From NCBI GenBank assembly GCA_021234155.1, contig JAJEKV010000052.1, forward strand, positions 9,627,284 through 9,691,283: DNA of 64,000 bases, given 5' to 3'. This document shows positions 48,271 to 60,103 of this stretch, one piece after another. The notes beneath the pieces are model-generated. The model saw only the letters and a list, made by a program, of their open reading frames with translations. It searched no databases and was not told where the DNA came from. Source of the stretch: Isoetes taiwanensis (Eukaryota > Streptophyta > Lycopodiopsida > Isoetales > Isoetaceae). The number at the start of each line of letters is the position of its first letter. Positions within the stretch are counted from its first letter, which is position 1. Position numbers and translations under genes: made by a program.

Positions 48271-49363
48271 AGGGACGGGGAGGGAGACTACTTCAAAAAT
48301 TCCTTTTTTGCTTGAAAATGCATTATCTGGTGCACGCCTTTTTTAAAAATACCATAATCCATTTACAACTTCCCTTTTCCCAATCCCCTTACAACTTCTC
48401 TATTCCCAATCCCCTTTTCTTGAAAATACCTCGATGTGTATTTGCAATCCCCTAACTCTACCAATATACCTTTTTGATCAAGAATTCCTTGTTTCTACTC
48501 ATCTTCTCGCTATTAATTTACCCCATTAAGATATTACCCCTTTGTTCAAGAATCCTATGTTTCCACTAAACTTCCCCAATACCCTTTTATTAAAAAATTC
48601 CCCTTGCAAACAACCCACTGCTTTGGAGCCCCGTTTCCTCAATGGGGCATTTTCCAAGGGATTTGGGAACTTTTTCTGTTGTGATGGTGGAAAGAGTCTT
48701 TGTATACTGCACTAAAAGAAAGCCTTTGATCTCTGTAGGAACTCAGGTCAAAATCTTGGTAGATGAAATATTGAGGCCACATTCCAAAAAAATAAGGTCA
48801 CAAGAAAGAGAAAAACAAAGCTCGGATTTCTTTGAGGAAGAGCTTCAAAAATGTTAGTTTTTTCATTCTCTCGAGAGTTCCACATGCTTTTCCTGAAATA
48901 TATCGAGCTATGGTGTTGGGCCAGAATCGCTCATACCCAAACTTTACATACCAAAATGTAACACGCAAGTGTAATTTATCCCTTCGCATTTACTCATTAT
49001 GATTTTATGGATGCAATGAAAAGCACTATGCCGCATTTTGGATGCAATTAAAGATTTGAAAATATAATGACACTTACAAAAACCAATATCATCTACATTG
49101 ACCTACCCCAGGACAAGCTTGAAGGCAGGTTCAGAAGTTCCTGGGTCATCTAGGTTGGCAAGCTACAATTTCCCTGCTTAATAATCGGTAATCATCTTGT
49201 AAATTTAGCTTGCCCTGTTCTCTGAACTGCTGCATTGTCAAGAATCTCTTCATAAGGGAATAAAACATCTGCCAACTACTGCGGCTCAGTTTCAGATGTT
49301 CAGAAGCCACGAATGTGAAACTGCTAGCCTGGCTGATGTCCGTTTGCCTGAAGGCCCCAGCAT
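48271..49363. other. Intergenic, 3' side of PAB1
   Basis: No gene supported. Several ccccttttc and accccttt words lie at 48360-48610. A 71-codon frame at 48642-48857 is unassigned. The segment next to 49363 probably holds the PAB1 3' untranslated region. Confidence 0.4.
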
Positions 49364-52077
49364 CTATTCTACCTCAGCTAGATAATCATCAACCTCAGCT
49401 GGTGTCAAGACCCTGTCAATACATATATACAGCAGATTAACACACAAAAAGACATACACCACAGAATCCTTAGTTCAGTACTTGCCTGAATTTACGGTCA
49501 GCACCCACAATTCCAATCTCAATATTTTTACCAGAGATTTGTCCCTCAAACCTGCAAGCTTCTAAATTAAGAACTAGATCTCAATTGAGTATTTCTAAAT
49601 AAAAATTATATATACCCTTCCTTCAGTGTCAGTATTGCTGTGTGCACTGCATCTTCGAGTTCCATGTCATCCGTATATCTAGCAGATTTAATACAAAGCC
49701 ATTAAAGCTCCATCAGGGACATCAAATGGCACAAAATGTGCACTCAATAGTGTTTTATCTGAGGCATTGAGAAAATAATCACCTGACGATATTACTATGT
49801 TTCTTTCAGGCATGGGCATGACATTGCCGCTAATTAGAAAGAACTTGTTTTAACAGATGATGAAAAATGCAGGTTCGAATAAGAATAATGCACTTTCCCT
49901 CAAAGAACATCAAACAGCATATTACTAAGCAACATAGGAAAAAGCACACTAAGTAAGAATTGATTATATTTCATTAAGATGCTGGGTGTGAATAAATTTG
50001 ACCACCTTACATCAAACCTATTACAGAAATGCCACAAGCTTTTTAATCGGCAATTTCCAGATGAGTTATTTTCAAGTACCCTTTGAATTCATCATGCATA
50101 CCTTTTCTCCAAAAATGTCTTCGCATTTGAAGTGTTTTTCCCAATTGCAGATGCTTTCCAAGAGAAATACGAGCCAGATGGATCAACCTGCAATTAGACT
50201 ATATCAATTAGAAAGCTAGCACTACAACAGACGGATTTGGAAAGATACAATATCCTTACCTGATATAAATGAGGGCCATCATCGTCATATCCAGCAATCA
50301 GTAATGAAACTCCAAATGGTCTCACTCCACTAAGGAAGAAAAGATGAGAGAGAATTCAGACTATAAATGAAGTCAGCATCCTACACAGTATAGCGCCTCA
50401 ATCATGATGCATTAATTCGATTTAACCCACAGGTGCTCGTAACAAACCAGAAAATAGCTGGTTCTGATAATGCATAACAATTTCTCCAGCAGAGATGACC
50501 TTTAAACCACTAAACTTACCAATTGAAACGAATAGTTTATTGATCCTTGCATTAAGAAAACTTTTAAGAAATTTAGCTAGAAACTTCAGGACTAAAAAGG
50601 GTCTGCTGGTAGCATTTTCGTACAGCAAACATAAACTCCCACTGTCATATCTTCTTACAGGCTATTGTGTCTATCTTCAGTTTATGCAATGTGGTATTAC
50701 GGGTTCCTCCGTAGTAGGTGCATGGTTGAGAAACCAATCTCTCATACTGAGATTACATGTGCTTATAGAACCATATCCAAGAATCTAGCAAATGAATGGC
50801 TGTCCCCGCCTCAAACAGCAAGCAACCTCATTAAATATATGAAGTTCAGGCTCAAAATCATCTAATTGATTCGTCTTCTTAAGTTGTCACTCCCTTGAAA
50901 GAGAGTAGCTTTCTTTTCTCACTGGACTCGCTCAGACAAACATCTGCTAAATTTGACATAAGTCGTGAACAGGCGATAGACCTCATCAATCACTGCAATG
51001 CAACATTTAAAAGACAGAAAGCTTACTTTTGTGACATAGTAGACCGGATAAGTAAAACCTCCATTCAGGTCTAAATAGTTTGGTTAAGACTAGGTTTAGG
51101 TGCTAAAAAATAAAGTTAAAAACATGCCACGTTTGATATAATAGATGGAGAGATCCGTTGAGAAGCCAAGGAATTGACCTCCAAGTGCTTAACCAAATAA
51201 TTGAAGAGAAAAAATGCCGACCAAGGAAGTCTCTTTTATATGTACACTATGACCACACTGCTGGAAAGCTGCAAATTCTTTTCTTTTCTTTTATTTTCGG
51301 TGGAAAGAGAGGTACCCAGACTGTGTAAATTCTTGCATAACAGCAGCTGTCTCTCTCACCAGCTGAGACACGGGGATATCTTCCTGCGTACCAAAAAGAA
51401 TGAACATGGCAGATGATAAAACTACAAAGCAAGCATGACCATACATGTCAAATTCCAAATATATTTACCTTATAAACACGATGATATCTTACTGCTTGCT
51501 TTCGGCTCTTTCGGACAAGTACCCGGGAATCAGGACCCATTCCACTGTTAAAGATATAACTTCAGTAATTAGAAAGGATTTGCTTTGAAAACCAAAGAAC
51601 GCCAATAATTTGATACTATAATCTTTTACCTATAGACAGTGCCTATATTGGACGTAAGTTTTTGTATCTTTTGTACCTGGAGTCCAATTTCCACCAACTT
51701 AAGAACAGCATGCTAATGTAAACAAATCAAGCTGCATACCGATGTTTCATCTACGAGGATTGATGGGAGCTTCTTCTCTGTTGCAATGACAACTCCATTG
51801 GAAGCTGCGTAACTTTACCTTATTTCAGAACTGTATTCTGAACACAGACGGCATTAAAAAACGGGGGGGAATTCGAACCTTTGATTCCAAGAGAAGTCTG
51901 ACCAGCTCCAACAGCTGTCAAAGCATGCTCGATTTGTACAAGCTTGCCGGAAGGGCTAGTTCAAAGAAGAAACAGCATGCTTCAGAACTATAAAACTTAG
52001 ATCATCAAAGAAGAAACTCCATATTCCACAGATCACCTGAAGGTAGTAAGCGAGAAAGAATATTGACTATCGCCCAT
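49364..52077 (-). CDS. PAB1: 20S proteasome subunit alpha-2 (PSMA2/PAB1 type)
   Basis: This subunit is part of the outer alpha ring of the 20S proteasome, which gates entry of proteins to the degradation chamber in nucleus and cytosol. Eleven exons: 52037-52077, 51879-51955, 51740-51804, 51630-51676, 51469-51544, 51316-51383, 50260-50329, 50102-50187, 49616-49678, 49486-49551, 49364-49412. All phases match and sum to 708 bases, giving 235 residues, the family's exact usual length. The N-terminus [19 protein letters not shown] carries the alpha-subunit signature ([20 protein letters not shown] region). [19 protein letters not shown] and a C-terminal [11 protein letters not shown] follow. Every intron is GT-AG except the last, whose donor is GC (AG|GCAAGT). 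Nothing in the sequence suggests damage, so this should be an active housekeeping gene. Confidence 0.97.
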
Positions 52078-52190
52078 GTCGATATTTTAACCTAATCGAT
52101 AATCTTCGAAGAACCCTTGCCCAAGATGCGAGACCAAAGACGTTTTAGGGCCGCTTGTGATACTCTAGTTTTGTGGGTTGCCCCTAAGCA

Positions 52191-53285
52191 AACCCTCGCT
52201 TGTGTGGGTATTGGGCATATTCCGGGTATATGCTAGTACATATACGGATATGCCTTGTGACTGCTCCAAACCTACTATTGGAGGTAAATTTCCAGTCATG
52301 GTCACAAATGGAAGCTCTAGCCTCAAATTCATGTCCGATGCAGCACAAGAAATCGCTCTGGTTTAAGCGTCGGGCAGTAATGAAGGCAACTGGCGGAAAG
52401 CTAAATGTAAGAGCTTGCAAGGATATCATCGTTAGCTCTCACAATGCATCCTTCAAGCTTAAGAAAGGAAAATTGAATGTTGGGTTTCAGCCATTTGCTA
52501 TAAAAAGTCCGGTGCAGCAGTGAAGGCAACTGGCGGAATGCTAACCATAAGAGCTTGCAAGAATATCATCGTTAGCTCTCACACTACATCCTTCAAGGTT
52601 AAGAAATAAAAATTGATTGTTGGGGTTTTAACTATTTGCTATAAATCCAGTGGTTTTTGCTAGGGATGAGTTCATTCCAGATAGATTTATGGGGCCGAAG
52701 GGGAAAAGCTGCTTAAATATGTGCTTTGGTCCAAAGGACCTAAGATTGAATTCCCAAAGGATGATTTGTCCTTTTCCATTTTCTTCTCTTTGAGCTAGGC
52801 TATGGCACCGCTTTTGCTGACCCATTTCGGCTATGGCTACCGACAAGAGTGCCTGTGCATATCAAGTCTGATGTTCCATATGTAAGGCTTCAAATTCTCT
52901 TCTTCAATCACTTATATGTATTCATTCTATTCTTTCTTTCGAATCATTTTTCTGCTGCTTGTTTTAGCTTGATGATGGATGCCAATGGAGAAAATATGGC
53001 TAAAAACTAGTGAAAGAAAATCCATGCCCAAGGGCTTACTATCGTTGCACCATGGCATAGGGATTCCATGTTTGCAAACGTCCTTCAAACTATGAATCAA
53101 GTTGGAGTTATTAGTTGTTAGCATATAATTAATGTCTAAAGGACTCAAACATGTGCAGATTACATCTCACTTTTGATCTCAATGTGCAACCGTGAACTTT
53201 CACCAGCAGCACATGCTTTGGCTTCTACTGTTGGTGCAGCAGCAATTATGATTGTTAGGATCAATACACAACTTAACCTTTCCAC
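52191..53285 (+). pseudogene. WRKY transcription factor pseudogene, copy 1
   Basis: Three exon remnants in correct order match plant WRKY proteins. 52843-52881 reads TRVPVHIKSDVPY, like the segment before the WRKY domain. 52968-53060 reads LDDGCQWRKYG, then a TAA stop at 53001-53003 where Gln should be, then NPCPRAYYRCTMA and another stop TAG at 53058-53060. About 53155-53260 reads CADYISLLISMCNRELSPAAHALAS, matching the end of the zinc finger and the following alanine-rich tail. The zinc-finger His pair is lost. The position of the second intron, inside the finger before the CAD block, fits the VQR-type intron of WRKY groups IIa/IIb; the alanine-rich tail is most like IIb. Retained introns show that it arose by DNA duplication and not by reverse transcription. 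Confidence 0.85.
52380..52640. repeat. 140-bp internal repeats of the WRKY copies
   Basis: gtgaaggcaactggcggaa followed by taagagcttgcaag occurs at about 52380 and 52520. The same pair occurs in the second copy at about 53456 and 53598. The four units share cgttagctctcaca and tccttcaag. Confidence 0.8.
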
Positions 53286-53290
53286 TGGAA

Positions 53291-54385
53291 AACCCTCGCT
53301 TGTGTGACTTTGGGCATATTTCGAGTATATGCTAGTATGTACCCAGATATGCCTTGTGAGTGCCCCAAACCTACTATTGAAGGTAAATTTACCAGCCTCA
53401 GATTCATGTCTGATGCAGCACCAAAAGACAGAAGTCACTCTGGTCTAAGCCGCGTGCAGTAGTGCAACTAGCAAAAAGTTAAATATAAGAGCTTGCAAGG
53501 ATAACATCGTTAGCTCTCACACTGCATCCTTCAAGGTTAAGAAAGGAAAATTGATTGTTGGGTTTCAGCCATTTGCTGTAAAAATTATGGTGCAGCAGTG
53601 AAGGCAACTGGTGGAAAGCTAACCATAAGAGCTTGCAAGAATATCATCGTTAGCTCTCACACTGCATCCTTCAAGGTTAAGACAGGAAAATTGATTGTTG
53701 GGGTTTCAGCCATTTGCTATAAAAAATCCAGTGGCTTTTGCTAGGGACGAATCCATTCCAGACAGATTTATGGGGCCAAAGGGAAAAAAATGCTTTAATA
53801 TGTGCTTTGGTCCAAAGGGCCTAAGACTGAATTCCTAAAATATGATTTTCCCTTTCCTATTTTCTTCTCTTTGAACTAGGCTATGCCACCACTTTTGCTG
53901 ACCCATTTCGGCTATGGCTACTGACAAGAGTATCTGTGCATATCAAGTCTGATGCTCCATATGTAAGGCTTCAATTTTTCTTCTTCAATCATTTATATGT
54001 GTTCATTCTTATTTTTGCATGTTGGCTTATTTTAGCTTGATGATGGATGCCAATGGAGAAAATATAGCTAAAAATGGCGAAAGAAAATCCACGCCCAAGG
54101 GCTTACTATCGTTGCACCATGGCACATGAATTTCTTGTTTGCAAATGGGTAAGAATCTTAGTCCAACCTATGAATCGAGTTGAAGTTATTAGTTGTTAAC
54201 ATATAAATAATGTCTAGCGGACTCAAACATGTGCAGATTATATCTCAGTTTTGATCTCAGTGTGCAACCGTGCACTTCCACCAGCAACACATGCTATGGC
54301 TTCTACTATTGCTGCAGTAGCAAGTATGATTGTTAGGATCAACACACGACTTAACCTTTCCACTGGAGTTAAACAGAGGCAGCCC
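53291..54385 (+). pseudogene. WRKY transcription factor pseudogene, copy 2
   Basis: A tandem copy of the preceding pseudogene, offset by 1,100 bp (aaccctcgct at 52191 and 53291). It keeps DDGCQWRKYS with the same TAA (54069-54071), then a one-base frame change and MAKENPRPRAYYRCTMA. The last exon remnant (about 54230-54345) reads CADYISVLISVCNRALPPATHAMAS, closer to functional WRKY tails than copy 1. The nonsense codon shared by both copies means that the gene was already dead before the duplication. Each copy also carries two internal repeats of about 140 bp with gagcttgcaaggataacatcg-like words upstream of the WRKY part. Confidence 0.85.
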
Positions 54386-55023
54386 CTGTGTGCGCTTCGT
54401 CATCGAATCCCTTGCTAATATCTACTTAGTTCATCACCATGTCCACTTTTTCAACATCTAACTCTTTGTGAGTCCAATTTGGTGACCATAATAAAACTTG
54501 CAGTGCTCTATCTATGGTTTCTGGCAGGATCTAACTGCTTGAAACTACTACAAGTTCCAATATTCCATCTCCAGCAGGAAAAGAGGAACTATTTGTCTTC
54601 AGGTATTGCTACCATTTCAATGTTATCAAAGCTTTATATTTGTTTTCTTCATGTCCTTTAGTATTATCCAAAATTTAACAGAATTAATCAGATAGCAATG
54701 TCATTAACTAATGTCATTCGGTTCAAGTCATGGTCATTTAGATCTCCGCAATGTAATAAGGAATCAAGAAGAGAGATCTAGTTGGTTTCTATTTGGTACT
54801 AATGTTGATTATCTCAGTATCTATGTTTATCAATAAGATCTAAAAGAACGCAAGCCAAGCAGACTGGTGATTTGCCAATGAAGAGATATTGAGCATCTAG
54901 GAAGATATCGTAGCATTCCATGGTGAAATGGTGCTGCTACAAAATTACAGCTGCATGAATTATACATGGTAAATACTGGTTTTTGTCTCCTTTCCAGCAA
55001 GTTTTTGACAAAACTTCCATATA
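54386..55023. other. Spacer between WRKY and ABCB remnants
   Basis: AT-rich. I searched the minus strand here for the missing second half of the ABC transporter and found no exon. No other gene is supported. Confidence 0.5.
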
Positions 55024-58000
55024 TTATGAGGCTTGCTGATGTATCACAATGGCTTCCTTACAACTTCTTATCCTGCATGATGCACACAACAAACAATAAT
55101 AAGAGAAAAAGGAAATAGTATCAAATTGCCAAGGTTCATCATAGAGATAAACTAATAAAATTAATACTAAACCACAACACGATTGGTCTACCTCTCAGCA
55201 CGATTTGCAGACTCTTCTATGCGTAAGAGTTCGGCATATGAACCTTCTATGCTCAGAAGCTCATCATGAGAACCCATTTCAACAAGCCGTCCTTCCTCAA
55301 TGACTGCAATACAATCTGCGGTACGAATACTTGAGAGACGATGTGCCACTATCATTGTAGAGCGGCCTAAAATAAGTATGTCAAGTGCTTGTTGAACTAA
55401 TCTTTCCGTCTGCGTGTCAAGATTACTTGTCGCTTCATCAAGCAAAAGAATTAAAGGATTCTTAAGAACAGCTCTCGCAATTGCAATTTTTAATTTTAAC
55501 TCCTCAGTGAGAACTAATTGCTTGTCTCCAATCTGTGCAAGCTCTGGCATGTCAGAACCAACACTAAGGGAATGCGTTCACTACAATAGTGACAATGATA
55601 TTACCTGTGTTTCATAACCATTTGGAAGGGAACTGATAAACGCATGTGCATGTGCAATTTTTGCTGCTTCTTCCACCTCATCAGCACTGCCAGGCGTTCT
55701 TCCATACAATATATTTTCTCTGATCGGGTAGCAAGCAATGCTGGCTCAGGCCCTACAAGCCCTATCTGACTTCTTAACCACTCCAAGCTCAAGGCTTTTA
55801 AGTTTTAAGCCATCTAGCAGGACTTCACCTGACAAGAGTGCAGGGACCAGAGTAACTTCTTAAGTTGCAGATTTCAATAACACATTATTGTAATAAAAGT
55901 TGAAGCATGTAGGTGATCAGTCTTTGTAAGCATGCCAAACATTATTTGAGAATACAGAAATGAAAGCAAAAGCATATTCACCTAATGTCGGACCATAGAA
56001 ACGTTCAATTAAAGATATAGTGCTGCTTCTTCCAGAACCACTAGTCCCAACTAATGCCATTGTCCTTTTCGCTGGAAGTGATAGATATAAGCCACTTAAT
56101 ACTGGAATATCAGGGCGTGATGGGTAGCTAAAATACACATTCCGCAGTTCCAAGTTACCCTGAACATTTGGCAGGGTCTTTCCCTCCTGATCATTTTTTG
56201 AACCACGTTTAATCATATCATATAATCTGTATGCTGCCACTCTGCTCTGTTCAAATGCAAGGAAGTTTGTGGCTGCCTGGTTTAGACCTCTGTTTTTACG
56301 ACATGTAGGTTAGAAGTGATAAATATTATTCTAGACATATTGGAAAACACTTAATTATGCTTCTTACTAATTTCAATAATAAATTAGGCATTTTCTACCA
56401 ACTCTGAACAGCACCAGAGAATAATAAATGCCAACAAGTCTTTTTACGCTCAAGTAAAATTGACTACATATATCTATCTGGAACGCCTTTTTTGCATGTG
56501 TGCGTTGTAATTTTCTGTCCTGATCATAATCATTATCTCCCTAAGCAAAAGAGCTTATTTTCTATATTGCATTTCCCATGCTTCTGCTTTAAAGTAAGGG
56601 GCTATGCTTCTTATTCTTCATTTTTTTAATATCATTCAATAAGCAGAATTTTTTGTTTCTATGAAATTGTTGTTATGAGAGAAACAAATTGTACAATTAA
56701 AATAAGGATGGTATATCTTACAGGCCACTCAAAATGACTGCAAACACAGCAACAATTATATCTCCACCGCTTGCTTTACTATTGGCTACAAGTGAACGCC
56801 CATAGAATAACTGTAATCCACAAGAGCAAATTGCAAGCCCATATATAAAACCAAGACCAACTCCTTGTACAAGGCTGATTTGAACTCCATATTTCAAAGT
56901 TGTCTGTAAAGCATTCGCATACAAATACTTGGCTAAAGTTTCATTGGCAAATGCATACAGTGTGCGCACATAAGTTATAGCCTGCAAAGATACCATCAAG
57001 TAGTTTAGCTAACAGCAGTTTCAATAATTGCACAGTTTTTTTATAAAACACAAAAAACTCAAAGAGAGAGAAAAAGGAAAGAAAGAAAGAAAGAGATATT
57101 TAATAATGTCTAGTTAGGACCCATAGGGTTATCAGACCAAGGATAGACAGTATTTTGATCATGCAGGAAGGCACATCCCTCCTAATAAACTATTGCAAAC
57201 TAAGAACTTATATCAAAAACTGTCTCAAAAGTGTTTGCCGCTTGGTGAAGGTGCGCTCTGACATATGTCCAAATATAAGCATTAGTGAGTTTCCTTTTGT
57301 TTTCTATCAAGTTTCCTCTTCTGAAAGACTCTTTACATTTTAGCAATGCTGCTATTTTCTTGGACATGCCTAATGCTATTCCCTTGAGATCAGGATACTT
57401 CTTTTTCTCTGGTGTGATGAATCACATTGTCATCCTATCTTTAATGGAAAAAATGACATAGTGCTTGCTTTGAACCTTTAGCCTCAGGTGCCTCGTTCTT
57501 CTGCATTTTGAAGAAAGTATATGGGAAAATAGTGACACGTCTTTGGGTCATAAAACTTCATGAGATGCTACTACATCTGCGCCTGTTGCTATCTCATGTT
57601 AAGCATTTCCATTTGGGGACTAGATTGTTGGATCTCGAAAGAGGCAACGATATATTCCTCTTTTGATGTAATAGGCAAGGCAGGTAAAGATGAAATGCTC
57701 CTCCAACTCAACCGTATTCAGATCCCACAATGGGCCTGCTCGCAGTTAACACGCTTAGCTCAAAATCTCCATTTCCAGCTGGTGAGATAACATTCTAAAT
57801 TGCCCCTTTGAGCATTTCATATTATTCGGAAGGTCAATATCTAGATACCCAGGTCTTACAATGAAGCTGTCAGCTGAAGTTCTTCTTGTAAAATCTTCTC
57901 TGTGGACAACTCTGTGGCAGATGGTGAATAAGCTGATTAATCTGCTGGTGATTATGTTGAGATAAGTGCTGCTGAGTTGTATTGAAAAGGTGGAATATTA

Positions 58001-60103
58001 TCCATAGAAAAGGCCATGGAGCTGATTTAATTTTCTTTTGAAACCAGCATATCTTATCTAGGTGAACCAAGGTTTTTGCTAAAACATAAGCCAGCAAAGG
58101 GAGTTTCTTCTGCCTTCTTGTGTGTCCCTGGCTGGAAAGGTGTAACTTTATGTAAATATGACATTGCTTGGCAGACTACTTCCAGTTGCAAGGGTTTAGC
58201 ATCATATTCAGCAAGCAATATTCTAGTTATTTGGAAGGGACTCTTGAATGATATCATATTCACGAACTATGAATTTTGAGGTTCTTGTGGAGCCTTTGAA
58301 AGCATGCATCTGTTTAAATGCGCCTAAGCATTATATTAGATATCTATTAACTATTTGACAGACCATCTGGGCTTCACCAGCTATAGAGTGGGAGATTCCC
58401 ATGGCAAAGATTATCTCTATCGCTAGAAGAAGGAGGAACAATTTGAGCCTCTGTCAGATTTCAGCAATTCATTGGTCAAAAGATAGTGTGATTAACTTTC
58501 ATGTTTTGTAGTTGCTGAAATTATTAATGTGCATAGAAGAGTTTCTATTGCAGGATTCTGTAGCCAAGCCTCATGAAGCAATTATGGTAAAGAGATAGTA
58601 CTAAATGCCAGCCTTTAAATAAATGATAAATTTGTACCTGTTCTGCAATGCTTGCAGCATCAGAATATGCATCCTGGACCTTTTCAGCAAGCCTGTGCAA
58701 AAATACATTTGATGCTCCTCCAGCAGCAACTATAAGAGGTCCGGTGGCTAATGTTAACAGTGCAATCTGCCAACTGTTTAAAAATCCTACAACCAGGCCT
58801 CCCAGAAATATTGCCATGTTGTGAATGTAATGCCCCACCTGTTATAATTAAGAACGGAAGTTTGTATTGCAACTTAACAAAACCAGAGAGCCCTCAATAG
58901 ACAATGGACAATAACATGAAATACCTTATCACTAAGCGTGTATTGAATAAAAAGGACATCTTCAGACACCTGGGCGACAATCTCATCTGAAGTTCCATAT
59001 GTATCAAAAAAACACATGTCTTGATGCAACAGGACGTGAATGCATTTTGACCTGATTATGGATGATTGCCTTTCAGCAGTATACATCCAACACGAAACCT
59101 CTGCAAAAACCATCTCACATAAATCAGCGAGAGCAATGACCCTTTAGACACATAGAGACCAATTGCAGATGCCAAAAAAGAAATTTGAAAATCTAACATA
59201 TCATTTAGATAGCATTTCTGGTAAAATTTAAAAAAAATTGAACCCGCTGAAACAAAAGTGAAGCAAGAGACCAAAGGAAGAAAATGAAAATGAGTAGGAG
59301 CTTATAAGGTTTGATACTAGACAATCAGCCTCCTACAACTCCAACAAGTTCATTATAACTGTTTCTTTTCTTTTTCTTGTGTTACGAGGTTTTATTACAA
59401 ATATCTACTCGTTTTGATTAAGTGAATTGATTTTAAAATTTAGGGTGATTCCTTACCAATCCATCCAGCCAGTAGGACTGCCACCGCGATATATAAAATA
59501 TAAAGTGCTTGCTGCAAAAGAAGAATAGATAAAGAAATCATTTTGTTGTAATATTGAGCAGGCAACATATATTCTGGAACACCAGAGAAGTAACCAAATG
59601 AGTATTAGAATCTTTTTTTCCTTGTCCACAATGCTCTAAATATACATCCAGAGACGATGTTGCAAATAGATTACTAATATTTGCACAGAATCTAATGAGA
59701 AAATAATTTGAAGTTAAGTTACCTTATGAAATTCTCGTATTACATCATCTTGGTAATGCTTATGACCCGCATTGCCTAGGCCAAAAATATTCATTATTTT
59801 TCCAAATATGTGAAGATAAATTGGTAATGAAAGCCCATGAGTCATTGCAGATACGGACCCCATAAACATTAAAAACCAGTCAACCATGTTACCATGGTCA
59901 AAGAGTCTGAAGAAGCTAACTGCAGCTGGAGATGGGTCAAAATCCTCCATCTCTTCTGCAGGTAAATCATCGTCAACATTCACAGGATCAGCCCCAGTAT
60001 CCAAATACGGAGATGGGGATTCTGGTGGTTCTGACACCTCTGAGACGGGTGTCAAAGGCTGAATGTGAGGAGGCGACCAGCCAAACATCCCCTTGGATAG
60101 CAT
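55024..60103 (-). pseudogene. Truncated ABCB6/ABCB20-like transporter, likely pseudogene
   Basis: Full-size plant ABCB6/20 proteins (about 1,400 residues, two halves) are plasma-membrane ABC exporters linked to auxin transport. Exons: 59723-60103, 59457-59511, 58925-59100, 58638-58838, 56722-56981, 55982-56289, 55605-55828, 55192-55532 and perhaps 55024-55072. The N-terminus GMFGWSPPHIQPLTPVSEVS is diagnostic. Membrane domain 1 and nucleotide-binding domain 1 are present and contiguous. Damage: Walker A reads GTSGSGRSS, with Lys changed to Arg (56028-56030); the Q-loop Gln is Pro; exon 7 has compensating +1 (A run at 55796-55799) and -1 (near 55726) shifts with an in-frame TGA (55746-55748). 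Walker B (LILLLDEA) and the H-loop (VAHRLS) remain. The signature site is LTEEL, degenerate as in related plant proteins. The second half is absent. Transcription and a half-size product remain possible if the shifts are assembly errors. Confidence 0.85.

Noticed and set aside
52078-55023. Search for the second half (membrane domain 2 and NBD2) of the ABCB gene
   Set aside because: No minus-strand exon with transmembrane, Walker or signature motifs was found; the stretch is filled by the WRKY copies on the plus strand.
57560-58300. Plus-strand frames inside the long ABCB intron, considered as a nested gene
   Set aside because: Short, without recognisable motifs or splice structure; they lie within the 1.66-kb intron 56982-58637.
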